NCBI GenBank assembly: GCA_031257995.1
Contig: JAIRNN010000261.1
Location: 1 to 8,103, forward strand
DNA from: Spirochaetaceae bacterium
GTDB taxonomy: Bacteria > Spirochaetota > Spirochaetia > Treponematales > Breznakiellaceae
Length of the DNA stretch: 8,103 nt
Reading direction: 5' to 3'
Of this stretch, positions 1 through 5,634 are shown one piece after another (position 1 is the stretch's first letter; each line of letters opens with the position of its first letter). The position numbers were made by a program, and so were the translations under genes. The notes beneath the pieces are model-generated. The model did no database searches. It was not told where the DNA came from and saw only the letters and a list, made by a program, of their open reading frames with translations.

Positions 1-124
1 CCCGTTCGGATGCCCTCCTTCGTTCCCCCTTATTTTAATTTGGGTAACAGCGCCAACAAGTTGACGTTTCTATTTGAGGCATGATCCCTTTTCGGTAACT
101 TTTTTTATGAGGCAACGCGACCCC

Positions 125-153
125 TTACAAAGAGGAAAACGAAATGGTATAAT
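125..153 (+). promoter_or_regulatory. sigma70-type promoter of the VOC/PhnB-like gene
   Basis: A TTACAA box (125-130) is followed by a 17-bp spacer and a perfect TATAAT (148-153). Transcription should start near 160, about 27 bases before the ATG at 187. A Shine-Dalgarno CAGGAG (175-180) lies 6 bases before that ATG. The promoter and ribosome site still look functional although the gene downstream is frameshifted. Confidence 0.7.
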
Positions 154-186
154 CCTTAATAAACTTTAAACACACAGGAGAACAAA

Positions 187-593
187 ATGATAGGACATTA
201 TCTTATGTTTAACCGGAATTGTATGGAGGCCCTGGAGACATACGCAAAAGCCTTTAACGCAAAAATAGGCGAAGCGCGGAGATACGGCGATATGCCGCCT
301 GCCCCCGCGTTTCCCATAGCCGAAAGCGACAAAGGACTTGTTCTCCATGCTCCCGGCTGACGATTGAAGGCACAGAACTTATGTGCGCCGACGCTTCTGA
401 AAGAAGCTCAAACGGCAGCAATATGTATGTTACCGTAACAACGCCCGATACCGCCATGGTTCAGAAGGCATGGGATATATTAAAAGATGGCGGTGAAATT
501 TACATGGGTCTTGCGCCGTCATTTTTCGCTCGTTTGCATGGTTCCTTGCGGGACCAGTTTGGTATTAACTGGATGTTTACCGCATCTCAATAA
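187..593 (+). pseudogene. PhnB-like VOC/glyoxalase-fold protein, frameshifted
   Basis: The first segment starts at ATG 187 (MIGHYLMFN...) and stops at TGA 358-360 after 57 codons. Homology continues in another frame from about 354 (CGG CTG ACG ATT GAA GGC, RLTIEGTELMCAD) to TAA 591-593, ending in GINWMFTASQ. Joined, the product is about 134 residues, close to the usual size of PhnB/YjdN-type proteins of the vicinal oxygen chelate superfamily. Family hallmarks I recognise are the opening strand HYLMFN with the following EALETYAKAF helix, the DMPPAPAFPIAESDKG loop, and the C-terminal GGEIYM...FFARLHGSLRDQFGINWMF. These proteins resemble the glyoxalase and bleomycin-resistance fold, and most have no known substrate. 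The break lies in CATGCTCCCGGCTG (347-359) and equals a 1-base loss or a 2-base gain. Promoter and RBS remain, so the lesion looks recent or is a sequencing error. Confidence 0.8.
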
Positions 594-799
594 AGTTCTT
601 CCCATAAGCCCTGTGTCTTATTTATGACGGCATGGGGCGATACGGAGAGGACTGCCCAGACGTGCCGCTAGATACGTGAAAGGCCGCTTGCACGGCATAG
701 TTTTTTTGTATGCTGTTAAAATGCGGTATATGCGAAGATATTCGTGTGTGCTGTTATGCGAAATTATCACTTATTAACAACATAGGCTGGTAAAAATAT

Positions 800-828
800 T
801 TGACAATTATTACCGTTGTATGTATACT
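800..828 (+). promoter_or_regulatory. orphan consensus sigma70 promoter
   Basis: A perfect TTGACA (800-805) is followed by a 17-bp spacer and TATACT (823-828). It is the best -35 match in the window. Predicted transcription start is near 835. The first ATG (838-840) opens only a 19-codon frame without a Shine-Dalgarno, so the transcript may be a small RNA, a leaderless micro-ORF, or a long leader running toward grpE 450 bases away. No clear terminator was found between it and grpE. Confidence 0.6.
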
Positions 829-1061
829 GCTTTTGGCATGGAAATAACATCGGTGTATTTTAGGTGGGGATGCCCAATGCCGCGCACGAAACGTTGAGCG
901 CGTTTAACCATTCCAGCGGCACGGTGCCCATGAATGATTTAAGGTAGATAAAAGCAACAGGGCCCCGGAATCCCCCCCCCCAACCAAGCAACGCCCCCGG
1001 CCTTTATCATGGGCTTAATTACGAACTTAATCATGGGGTAATGTGGATTTGACGGATGCAT

Positions 1062-1104
1062 GCGGATTTTCACCCCGCGCCCCTCTTAATCCGTGAAAAT
1101 CCGC
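1062..1104. repeat. 12-bp perfect inverted repeat
   Basis: GCGGATTTTCAC (1062-1073) and GTGAAAATCCGC (1093-1104) are exact reverse complements separated by 19 bases. The stem can extend with GATTTGAC (1046-1053) against GTCAATC (1105-1111) across an 8-base bulge. It has no T-tract, so it is not an obvious terminator. Its right arm forms the first two units of the adjacent 10-bp periodic repeat. Confidence 0.75.
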
Positions 1105-1167
1105 GTCAATCTGCGGACCCTTCTTCATCTGTGTTCATCTGCTTAATCCGAGTTCGTCTGTGGTTAA
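1089..1167. repeat. degenerate 10-bp periodic repeat (ATCCGTGTTC type)
   Basis: Seven related units begin at 1089, 1099, 1109, 1127, 1137, 1146 and 1156: ATCCGTGAAA, ATCCGCGTCA, ATCTGCGGAC, ATCTGTGTTC, ATCTGCTTA, ATCCGAGTTC and GTCTGTGGTT. Most spacings are 10 bp, with one 18-bp and one 9-bp step. Low-complexity blocks of this kind occur between genes in many bacterial genomes; I know of no function. It is not coding, and the units are too short and too close for a CRISPR. Confidence 0.7.
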
Positions 1168-1188
1168 CCGTGATGAATGCAAATCACT

Positions 1189-1240
1189 CGAATTTTGTCG
1201 AAAATCGATAAAAGTGATACGAATTTTGCGAAAAATTCGT
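1189..1240. promoter_or_regulatory. two related palindromes upstream of the grpE promoter (candidate operators)
   Basis: The right palindrome is ACGAATTTT (1219-1227), GCGA, AAAATTCGT (1232-1240), a perfect 9-bp arm pair. The left one is a near copy, CGAATTTTGTCGAAAATCG (1189-1207), with one unpaired A. Their centres are 31 bp apart, about three helical turns, so a protein bound to both would sit on the same DNA face. The right one ends 8 bp before the -35. A wider pair ATCACT/AGTGAT (1183-1188/1213-1218) brackets the left one. Position and symmetry suggest binding sites of a repressor or activator of the chaperone operon; the regulator is unknown. Confidence 0.45.
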
Positions 1241-1248
1241 CAAGATCC

Positions 1249-1277
1249 TTGACTTTTTTTCCAAGTTTTGTTATTTT
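1249..1277 (+). promoter_or_regulatory. grpE promoter with extended -10
   Basis: TTGACT (1249-1254) and TATTTT (1272-1277) are separated by 17 bp, with the extended -10 element TGT at 1269-1271. The predicted start, 6-8 bases past the -10, falls at 1283-1285, only 2-4 bases before the grpE ATG at 1287. The message would be almost leaderless. The GGGG at 1281-1284 is too close to the ATG to act as a normal ribosome site. Confidence 0.6.
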
Positions 1278-1286
1278 CTAGGGGAT

Positions 1287-1961
1287 ATGAAAGACCGAGA
1301 AATACCCATCCATGAGGGGGAAGATGCGGCAGCAGCCGTGGCTGAAGCCGTGGCAAAAGCCGGGGAAGCGGTTGCCGGGGAGGAGACGCGGCCTGAAGCG
1401 GGAGCGGATGCTCCGTCCACGCCGGAGGAGCGGGTTGCCGCGCTCGAGGCGCGGTGCGCCGATCTTGAGGCTCAGATCGCCGATCGGAACGACCAGTATC
1501 TGCGGAAGGCCGCGGATTTTGAGAATTACCGGAAGCGGATGGCGAAGGAAAAGGCAGACGCGATTGATTTTGCCAATCAAAGTCTGCTGGTCGATCTCAT
1601 TCCGGTGCTGGACGACTTCGAGCGGGCTTTGAAATCGGCCTCCGATGCGAAAAATGCGGAGGGCGCGGATATGGCGGCGGCGTTTTCGAGCTTTTTCGAG
1701 GGTATCGGGATGACGGAGAGCCGCTTGTACAGTACGCTTGAGAACAAATGGGGGCTGAAACGGTATGTTTCGGCGGGTGAGCCCTTCGATCCTGAACGTC
1801 ACGAGGCGTTGATGACGGAGCAATCTGCCGAGACGGCCGAGCCGGTGGTGCAGGAAGAGTTTGTCAAAGGCTATCTGTTGAAAGACCGGGTGGTAAGGCC
1901 GGCAAAGGTAAAGGTGCTAATGCCTACACCTCCTTCGGAGGAATTGAAAATGGATAATTGA
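1287..1961 (+). CDS. grpE: GrpE, nucleotide exchange factor of DnaK
   Basis: GrpE acts in the cytoplasm as a dimer that opens the DnaK nucleotide pocket, releasing ADP so that ATP can bind and substrate can leave. The 224-residue product fits the family, which usually has about 180-220 residues. Residues 1-45 are an Ala/Glu-rich, probably disordered tail. Residues 46-92 form the long dimer coiled coil, with the usual DFENYRKRM at 78-85. LLVDLIPVLDDFERAL (100-115) is the family core. The C-terminal beta domain carries the signature FDPERHEAL (167-175) and GYLLKDRVVRPAKVKV (195-210). No better in-frame start exists than ATG 1287, although it lacks a well-spaced Shine-Dalgarno and sits about 10 bases after the -10. 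The last codons (KMDN, stop 1959-1961) lie inside an AT-rich repeat, suggesting that the repeat replaced the original end. dnaK follows 227 bases downstream. Confidence 0.96.
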   Translation: MKDREIPIHEGEDAAAAVAEAVAKAGEAVAGEETRPEAGADAPSTPEERVAALEARCADLEAQIADRNDQYLRKAADFENYRKRMAKEKADAIDFANQSLLVDLIPVLDDFERALKSASDAKNAEGADMAAAFSSFFEGIGMTESRLYSTLENKWGLKRYVSAGEPFDPERHEALMTEQSAETAEPVVQEEFVKGYLLKDRVVRPAKVKVLMPTPPSEELKMDN

Positions 1962-2041
1962 TAATGGAAAATGGGGAGATTTGAAAACCGTATGGCGGTT
2001 CATTCCGATCATTTTCCCTTTTCCATTTTCAATTTTCCATT
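1942..2041. repeat. MITE-like AT-rich inverted repeat overlapping the grpE stop codon
   Basis: The left arm 1949-1977 and right arm 2013-2041 match as reverse complements at 24 of 29 positions. The left arm is itself made of a 14-bp tandem, AATTGAAAATGGAT then AATTGATAATGGAA (1942-1969). A small hairpin AACCG/CGGTT (1986-1990/1996-2000) sits in the loop. Repeats of this AATTGAAAATGG type are often interspersed between bacterial genes; that statement is from memory. The arms would form a large hairpin in the grpE-dnaK transcript. No clear target duplication is visible. Confidence 0.65.
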
Positions 2042-2138
2042 CCCCGTAGGGGCGGGGATGGGGGCGTTACGGGGGCGGGCCCCCGTAGAGGGGGTAAGCG
2101 TAGGGCTCAAGCCCGGAGCGGAGGGGGAGACTTCCCCC
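2042..2138 (+). other. G-run array and three GC hairpins before dnaK
   Basis: Four runs of four or five G occur on the coding strand (2049-2052, 2054-2057, 2060-2064, 2071-2075) with loops of 1, 2 and 6 bases, a classical G-quadruplex pattern. Three short perfect stems follow: ACGGGGGC/GCCCCCGT (2069-2086), GGGCT/AGCCC (2103-2114) and GGGGGA/TCCCCC (2123-2138). CCCCGTAG occurs at 2042 and again at 2081. None is followed by a T-tract, so they are not standard terminators. They may slow ribosomes or polymerase, protect the dnaK message as a processing boundary, or be remains of mobile repeats. Confidence 0.55.
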
Positions 2139-2145
2139 ACCTAAA

Positions 2146-2181
2146 CTTGTAACTAGAAACTGGTAACTAATAGAGAAGGAG
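2146..2181 (+). promoter_or_regulatory. 10-bp direct repeat and ribosome binding site of dnaK
   Basis: CTTGTAACTA (2146-2155) and CTGGTAACTA (2160-2169) are direct repeats differing at one base. They are followed by AAGGAG (2176-2181), a strong Shine-Dalgarno 7 bases before the dnaK ATG at 2189, which fixes that start. No convincing promoter was found between grpE and dnaK, so dnaK is probably transcribed from the grpE promoter. Confidence 0.7.
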
Positions 2182-2188
2182 TTGTAAT

Positions 2189-4132
2189 ATGGGAAAAATT
2201 ATTGGTATTGACTTGGGAACCACGAATTCGTGTGTGGCGGTGCTGGAGGGCGGCGAGCCGGTCGTGATCCAGAATAGCGAGGGCGGGCGTACTACGCCGT
2301 CTATTGTCGGGTTTACGAACAAGGGCGAGCAGATTGTCGGCGTTCCGGCGAAGAACCAGATGGTGACGAATCCCGCGAACACGGTGTATTCGATTAAGCG
2401 GTTCATGGGGCGGCGTTTTTCTGAGGTGGCGAACGAGAGGCAGCTCGTGCCGTACACGGTTACCGAGCAGGGCGATGATGTGCGCGTTGACATCGACGGG
2501 AAAAAGTATTCTCCGCCTGAGATTTCGGCGAAAGTGTTGCAAAAGATGAAGAAGACGGCGGAGGATTACCTGGGTGAGGAGGTGACGGAGGCGGTTATCA
2601 CGGTGCCGGCCTATTTCAACGATGCCCAGCGTCAGGCGACAAAGGATGCGGGGCGGATCGCGGGGCTTGAGGTGAAGCGTATCATCAACGAGCCGACGGC
2701 GGCGAGTCTCGCGTTCGGGTTCAACAAGGACCAGAAGTCGGAAAAGACGATCGCGGTCTACGATCTGGGCGGCGGCACATTCGACGTGTCCATCCTTGAG
2801 CTGGGCGACGGCGTGTTCGAGGTGAAGAGTACCAACGGCGACACGCACTTGGGCGGCGATGACTTTGACGACCGCATCGTGAAGTGGCTCATTGCCGAGT
2901 TTAAGGCCGACACGGGCATCGACCTTGCCGCCGACCGCATGGCGTTGCAGCGCCTCCGGGAGTCTGCCGAGAAGGCGAAGATCGAGCTTTCGGCGATGGC
3001 AAGCACGGAGATCAACCTTCCTTTTATTACCGCCGACCAGAACGGCCCCAAACACCTGCAAAAATCGCTGACTCGCGCGAAGTTCGAGCAGATGGCAGGC
3101 GATCTTTTTGAGCGGAGCAAGGAGCCGTGTAAAAAAGCCCTTGCCGACGCGGGGCTTTCCGCGTCCCAGATTGACGAGGTTATCCTCGTGGGCGGTTCGA
3201 CCCGTATCCCCAAGGTGCAACAGATCGTCCAAGAGCTTTTTGGCAAGGAGCCGAACAAGGGGGTGAACCCGGACGAGGCGGTTGCCATCGGCGCGGCCAT
3301 TCAGGGCGGCATCTTGGGCGGCGACGTGAAAGACGTGCTGTTGCTTGATGTAACGCCTCTCTCGCTGGGTATCGAGACGCTGGGCGGCGTGATGACGAAG
3401 CTCATTCCGCGCAACACGACGATTCCTACCCGCAAGAGCCAGGTGTTTTCCACGGCAGCGGACGGGCAGACGGCGGTTTCGATACAGGTCTTGCAGGGCG
3501 AGCGTGAGATGGCAGCCCAGAACCGGACGCTTGGCCGGTTTGACTTGGTGGGGATTCCTCCCGCGCCGCGCGGTGTGCCGCAGATCGAGGTAACGTTTGA
3601 CATCGACGCGAACGGCATTGTCCACGTTTCGGCGAAAGACTTAGGCACGGGCAAGGAACAGAAGATCCGCATCGAAAGTTCGTCCGGTATCTCCGAAGCG
3701 GACATCGAGCGCATGGTGAAAGAGGCGGAGTTGAACGCCGAGGCCGACCGCAAGGAAAAGGAAAAGGCGGAAGTCCGCAACGAGGCCGATTCGATGGTCT
3801 ACAGTACCGAGAAGAATATCAAGGATCTGGGCGATAAGGTGAACGGCGCGGACAAGGCTAAGGCCGAAGAAGCTATCGCGGAGGTGAAGCGGGCGCTTGA
3901 AAGCGGCGACATTGAGGCGATCAAGGCGAAAACCGAGGCGTTGAAACAGGTCTCCTACAAGATTGCGGAAGAAGTCTACAAGCAAACAGCGGCGCAGACC
4001 GGAGCGCAACAGCCCGGCGGCGACCCGAATATGGGCGGCGGATTCGCGGGCGGTACGCCCGGCGGCGACTCGTCAGGCGGCGGCAACACGAAACCGGCGG
4101 AAGATGCCGACTACGAAGTGGTGGATAAATGA
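2189..4132 (+). CDS. dnaK: DnaK, Hsp70 chaperone
   Basis: DnaK binds exposed hydrophobic segments of unfolded proteins and cycles between low- and high-affinity states by ATP hydrolysis, with DnaJ and GrpE as partners, in the cytoplasm. The 647 residues match the normal bacterial length. The ATPase domain (1-383) shows phosphate loop 1 GIDLGTTNS (6-14), VITVPAYFNDAQRQATKDA (136-154), IINEPTAA (165-172), phosphate loop 2 VYDLGGGTFDV (190-200) and the adenosine motif ILVGGSTRIPKVQ (332-344). The interdomain linker DVLLLDVTPLSLG follows at 382-394. The substrate-binding beta domain spans about 395-505 and the helical lid about 506-605. A Gly/Gln-rich tail (602-634) ends in AEDADYEVVDK, a variant of the usual acidic C-terminal motif. 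It is intact, with no missing key residue, and GC-rich like its chaperone neighbours. The start is set by AAGGAG 7 bases upstream. A terminator lies 40 bases after the stop. Confidence 0.98.
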   Translation: MGKIIGIDLGTTNSCVAVLEGGEPVVIQNSEGGRTTPSIVGFTNKGEQIVGVPAKNQMVTNPANTVYSIKRFMGRRFSEVANERQLVPYTVTEQGDDVRVDIDGKKYSPPEISAKVLQKMKKTAEDYLGEEVTEAVITVPAYFNDAQRQATKDAGRIAGLEVKRIINEPTAASLAFGFNKDQKSEKTIAVYDLGGGTFDVSILELGDGVFEVKSTNGDTHLGGDDFDDRIVKWLIAEFKADTGIDLAADRMALQRLRESAEKAKIELSAMASTEINLPFITADQNGPKHLQKSLTRAKFEQMAGDLFERSKEPCKKALADAGLSASQIDEVILVGGSTRIPKVQQIVQELFGKEPNKGVNPDEAVAIGAAIQGGILGGDVKDVLLLDVTPLSLGIETLGGVMTKLIPRNTTIPTRKSQVFSTAADGQTAVSIQVLQGEREMAAQNRTLGRFDLVGIPPAPRGVPQIEVTFDIDANGIVHVSAKDLGTGKEQKIRIESSSGISEADIERMVKEAELNAEADRKEKEKAEVRNEADSMVYSTEKNIKDLGDKVNGADKAKAEEAIAEVKRALESGDIEAIKAKTEALKQVSYKIAEEVYKQTAAQTGAQQPGGDPNMGGGFAGGTPGGDSSGGGNTKPAEDADYEVVDK

Positions 4133-4171
4133 AGTTGCTCCAAACCCCGGTTGGTTTCGGAACAATCTCCT

Positions 4172-4200
4172 GGAAAAACCGGGCAATGCCCGGTTTTTCC
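4172..4200 (+). terminator. Rho-independent terminator after dnaK
   Basis: A 13-bp perfect stem, GGAAAAACCGGGC / GCCCGGTTTTTCC, with loop AAT carries a T5 run in its right arm (4194-4198). It begins 40 bases after the dnaK stop. It should end or attenuate the grpE-dnaK transcript, so dnaJ may be made at a lower level by read-through or from its own weak promoter. The A-run on the left makes it potentially bidirectional. Confidence 0.85.
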
Positions 4201-4214
4201 TCTAAATCTATGGA

Positions 4215-4246
4215 GGCTATTCCAAAACTGAAGTTTTGGAATAGCC
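4215..4246. repeat. perfect 15-bp stem hairpin between dnaK and dnaJ
   Basis: GGCTATTCCAAAACT (4215-4229) and AGTTTTGGAATAGCC (4232-4246) are exact reverse complements with a 2-base centre (GA). It is separate from the terminator 15 bases upstream and has no T-run after it. It may be a dispersed palindromic repeat unit or a transcript-stabilising stem at the 5' end of a processed dnaJ message. It ends 3 bases before the AGGAGG used in the dnaJ leader model. Confidence 0.75.
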
Positions 4247-4249
4247 AAT

Positions 4250-4343
4250 AGGAGGAAAGACCGGCGGCAGGGGACAACCGAATAATCTGTGGATAACATC
4301 GGATAAATGTCGGATAAACGTTCCCGCCGCAGGTCCCGGTTAC
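4250..4343 (+). promoter_or_regulatory. structured dnaJ leader with a distant Shine-Dalgarno
   Basis: A perfect AGGAGG (4250-4255) lies 88 bases before the dnaJ ATG, with no start codon at normal distance. Bases 4260-4275 can pair with 4320-4340: ACCGG/CCGGT (4260-4264/4336-4340), CGGC/GCCG (4265-4268/4326-4329) and GGGGAC/GTTCCC (4270-4275/4320-4325, one G-U), with a 6-base bulge and a bulged A. Folding leaves AAAG plus TAC, 7 bases, between the Shine-Dalgarno and AUG. The 44-base loop holds GGATAA three times (4291, 4301, 4312) and a 14-codon frame (4307-4351) overlapping the dnaJ start. The only nearby linear ribosome-site match is a weak AGG (4331-4333). Confidence 0.45.
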
Positions 4344-5489
4344 ATGGCTAAACGCGATTACTACGAAGTACTCGGCTTGCAGAAAGGCGCGCCTAAAGAC
4401 GAAATCAAGAAGGCTTACCGGAAACTCGCCGTGCAGTATCATCCGGATAAAAATCCGGGAAACAAAAACGCCGAGGAAAAGTTCAAAGAGGCTACCGAGG
4501 CGTATGAAGTTCTCTCCGATGACCAGAAGCGGTCGGCCTATGACCAGTTCGGCTTTGCCGGCGTGGAAGGTATGGGCGGCGGCCACAACTGGAGCAGCTT
4601 CCAGGGTTTTGAGGACATCTTTGGCGGCAGCGATTTCGGTTCTATCTTTGACACTCTTTTCGGGGGCGGGCTTGGCGGCGCTTTCGGCGGCGGGCGTTCT
4701 TCGCGGAACGGCTCCCGGTCGGGCACGAATCTCCGCTACGACATCGAGCTGAGTTTTAAGGATGCCGTCTTCGGCACCAAAGTTGAGATTCAGTACGCGC
4801 ACAACGAATCGTGCTCTGCCTGTCACGGGTCGGGGGCCGAGCCGGGTTCGGGCCGTAAAACCTGTCCGACCTGCGGGGGCGCGGGTCAGGTGCGGCATAG
4901 CCAGGGTCTTTTCAGTCTGGCCCAGACCTGCCCCTCCTGCGGCGGCGCGGGTACCATCATCGACAAGCCGTGCCGTCAGTGCGGGGGCGCGGGCGCTCAG
5001 AAAAAGAAGCAGACCATCAAGATAACGATCCCCCCCGGAGTCGAACACGGACGGCGCATCGTTATCCCTAAACAGGGCGATGCGGGCGCGAACGGCGGCC
5101 CTCCCGGTGATCTCTACGTGTTCGTCCACGTGAAACCGCACAAATATTTCGAGCGGCAGGATAGCGATCTCTACTGCGCCGTTCCCGTCTCGATCACTCA
5201 GGCCGCGCTGGGCGGCGAAATCCAAGTGGCGACCCTCGACGGCAAAACGGTCAAAGTGAGAATTCCGCCCGGTACCCAAAACGGCAAACTCCTCCGTATC
5301 CGTGAGGAAGGTGTCCCGCAGAGCAGCGCGTTTAGTATCCGGCGCGGCGACCTCTACATCAAGGTCCTCGTCCAAACGCCGCAACACCTCTCCCGTAAAG
5401 GCCGCGAACTCCTTGAAGAACTCTCCCGCGTTGAAGGCGAAAACGCAAATCCCCAGCCGATTCCGTTAAGCGAGTTGGAGCAGTCGTAG
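4344..5489 (+). CDS. dnaJ: DnaJ, Hsp40 co-chaperone
   Basis: DnaJ binds unfolded substrates, delivers them to DnaK and triggers its ATP hydrolysis. The 381-residue length is typical for a full type I DnaJ. The J domain (1-70) has YYEVLG, KKAYRKLAVQYHPDKNPG with the essential HPD at 33-35, and the end YDQFG. A Gly/Phe-rich linker (71-127, with DIFGGSDFGSIFDTLFGGG) follows. The zinc-binding domain has all four CxxCxGxG repeats: CSACHGSG (157-164), CPTCGGAG (174-181), CPSCGGAG (196-203) and CRQCGGAG (210-217), so both zinc sites look intact. The C-terminal substrate-binding domains (about 220-350) carry KITIPPGVEHGRRI and GDLYVFVHVKPHKYFER. No lesion is seen. Translation probably depends on the folded leader upstream, because the start has little linear Shine-Dalgarno. 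It follows dnaK by 211 bases, after a terminator. Confidence 0.97.
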   Translation: MAKRDYYEVLGLQKGAPKDEIKKAYRKLAVQYHPDKNPGNKNAEEKFKEATEAYEVLSDDQKRSAYDQFGFAGVEGMGGGHNWSSFQGFEDIFGGSDFGSIFDTLFGGGLGGAFGGGRSSRNGSRSGTNLRYDIELSFKDAVFGTKVEIQYAHNESCSACHGSGAEPGSGRKTCPTCGGAGQVRHSQGLFSLAQTCPSCGGAGTIIDKPCRQCGGAGAQKKKQTIKITIPPGVEHGRRIVIPKQGDAGANGGPPGDLYVFVHVKPHKYFERQDSDLYCAVPVSITQAALGGEIQVATLDGKTVKVRIPPGTQNGKLLRIREEGVPQSSAFSIRRGDLYIKVLVQTPQHLSRKGRELLEELSRVEGENANPQPIPLSELEQS

Positions 5490-5524
5490 CCGCCCAACGA
5501 CGACATTTAGTATATCTATCGTGC

Positions 5525-5634
5525 CGGAGGGCCGTTGCCGTAAGGCGGCATTGCTACCCAAAGGCGGCATGCTATTTTTGGATAGCTTGTCCGTCGACGG
5601 TAGCATAACCGTTTCTTACGGCAACGGCCCTCCG
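5525..5634. repeat. 110-bp palindromic element with 20-bp terminal inverted repeats
   Basis: CGGAGGGCCGTTGCCGTAAG (5525-5544) and its exact reverse complement (5615-5634) bound the element. Inside, TGCTACC/GGTAGCA (5552-5558/5599-5605), GCTAT/ATAGC (5571-5575/5582-5586) and the palindrome CCGTCGACGG (5591-5600) would form further stems. AAGGCGGCAT(T)GCTA occurs twice as a direct repeat (5542-5556 and 5560-5573). It begins 35 bases after the dnaJ stop. No coding capacity, no T-tract and no clear target duplication were seen. It could be a MITE-like insertion or a dispersed hairpin that also ends or protects the dnaJ transcript. Confidence 0.75.

Larger units (their letters stand above)
594..1286. 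other. gene-less stretch of about 690 bases before grpE
   Basis: No protein gene of normal size is visible. In order it holds: a T7 run at 701-707 after a weak 4-bp stem (683-686/693-696), which may end transcription from the VOC gene; a short direct repeat GCTGTTA(AAA)TGCG at 712 and 750; a consensus promoter at 800-828; two overlapping small reading frames, 838-897 (19 codons, MEITSVYFRWG...) and 864-947 (27 codons from a GTG; MPNAAHETLSAF... from the ATG at 870); a run of ten C at 972-981; a direct repeat ATCATGGG at 1007 and 1030; a 12-bp inverted repeat and 10-bp periodic repeats at 1062-1167; and the grpE control region. On the minus strand a 24-codon frame (MPCKRPFTYLAAR...) runs from about 698 to 624. 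None of the short frames has enough support to be called a gene. Confidence 0.6.

Noticed and set aside
60..90. TTGACG at 61 as a -35 box
   Set aside because: No acceptable -10 at 16-18 bp; the TTACAA/TATAAT pair at 125-153 is clearly better.
254..457. Minus-strand frame opposite the VOC gene
   Set aside because: It lies opposite a recognisable coding sequence and has no motifs or ribosome site.
683..707. Terminator after the VOC gene
   Set aside because: The T7 run is good, but the stem is only 4 bp and separated from it by 4 bases; too weak to list.
1089..1167. Possible CRISPR array
   Set aside because: The units are about 10 bp, degenerate and without spacers; no cas genes are present.
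2153..3625. Long minus-strand open frames opposite dnaK, also opposite grpE and dnaJ
   Set aside because: They mirror GC-rich coding sequence, have Arg/His/Leu-rich content and no ribosome sites; they are shadows of the real genes.
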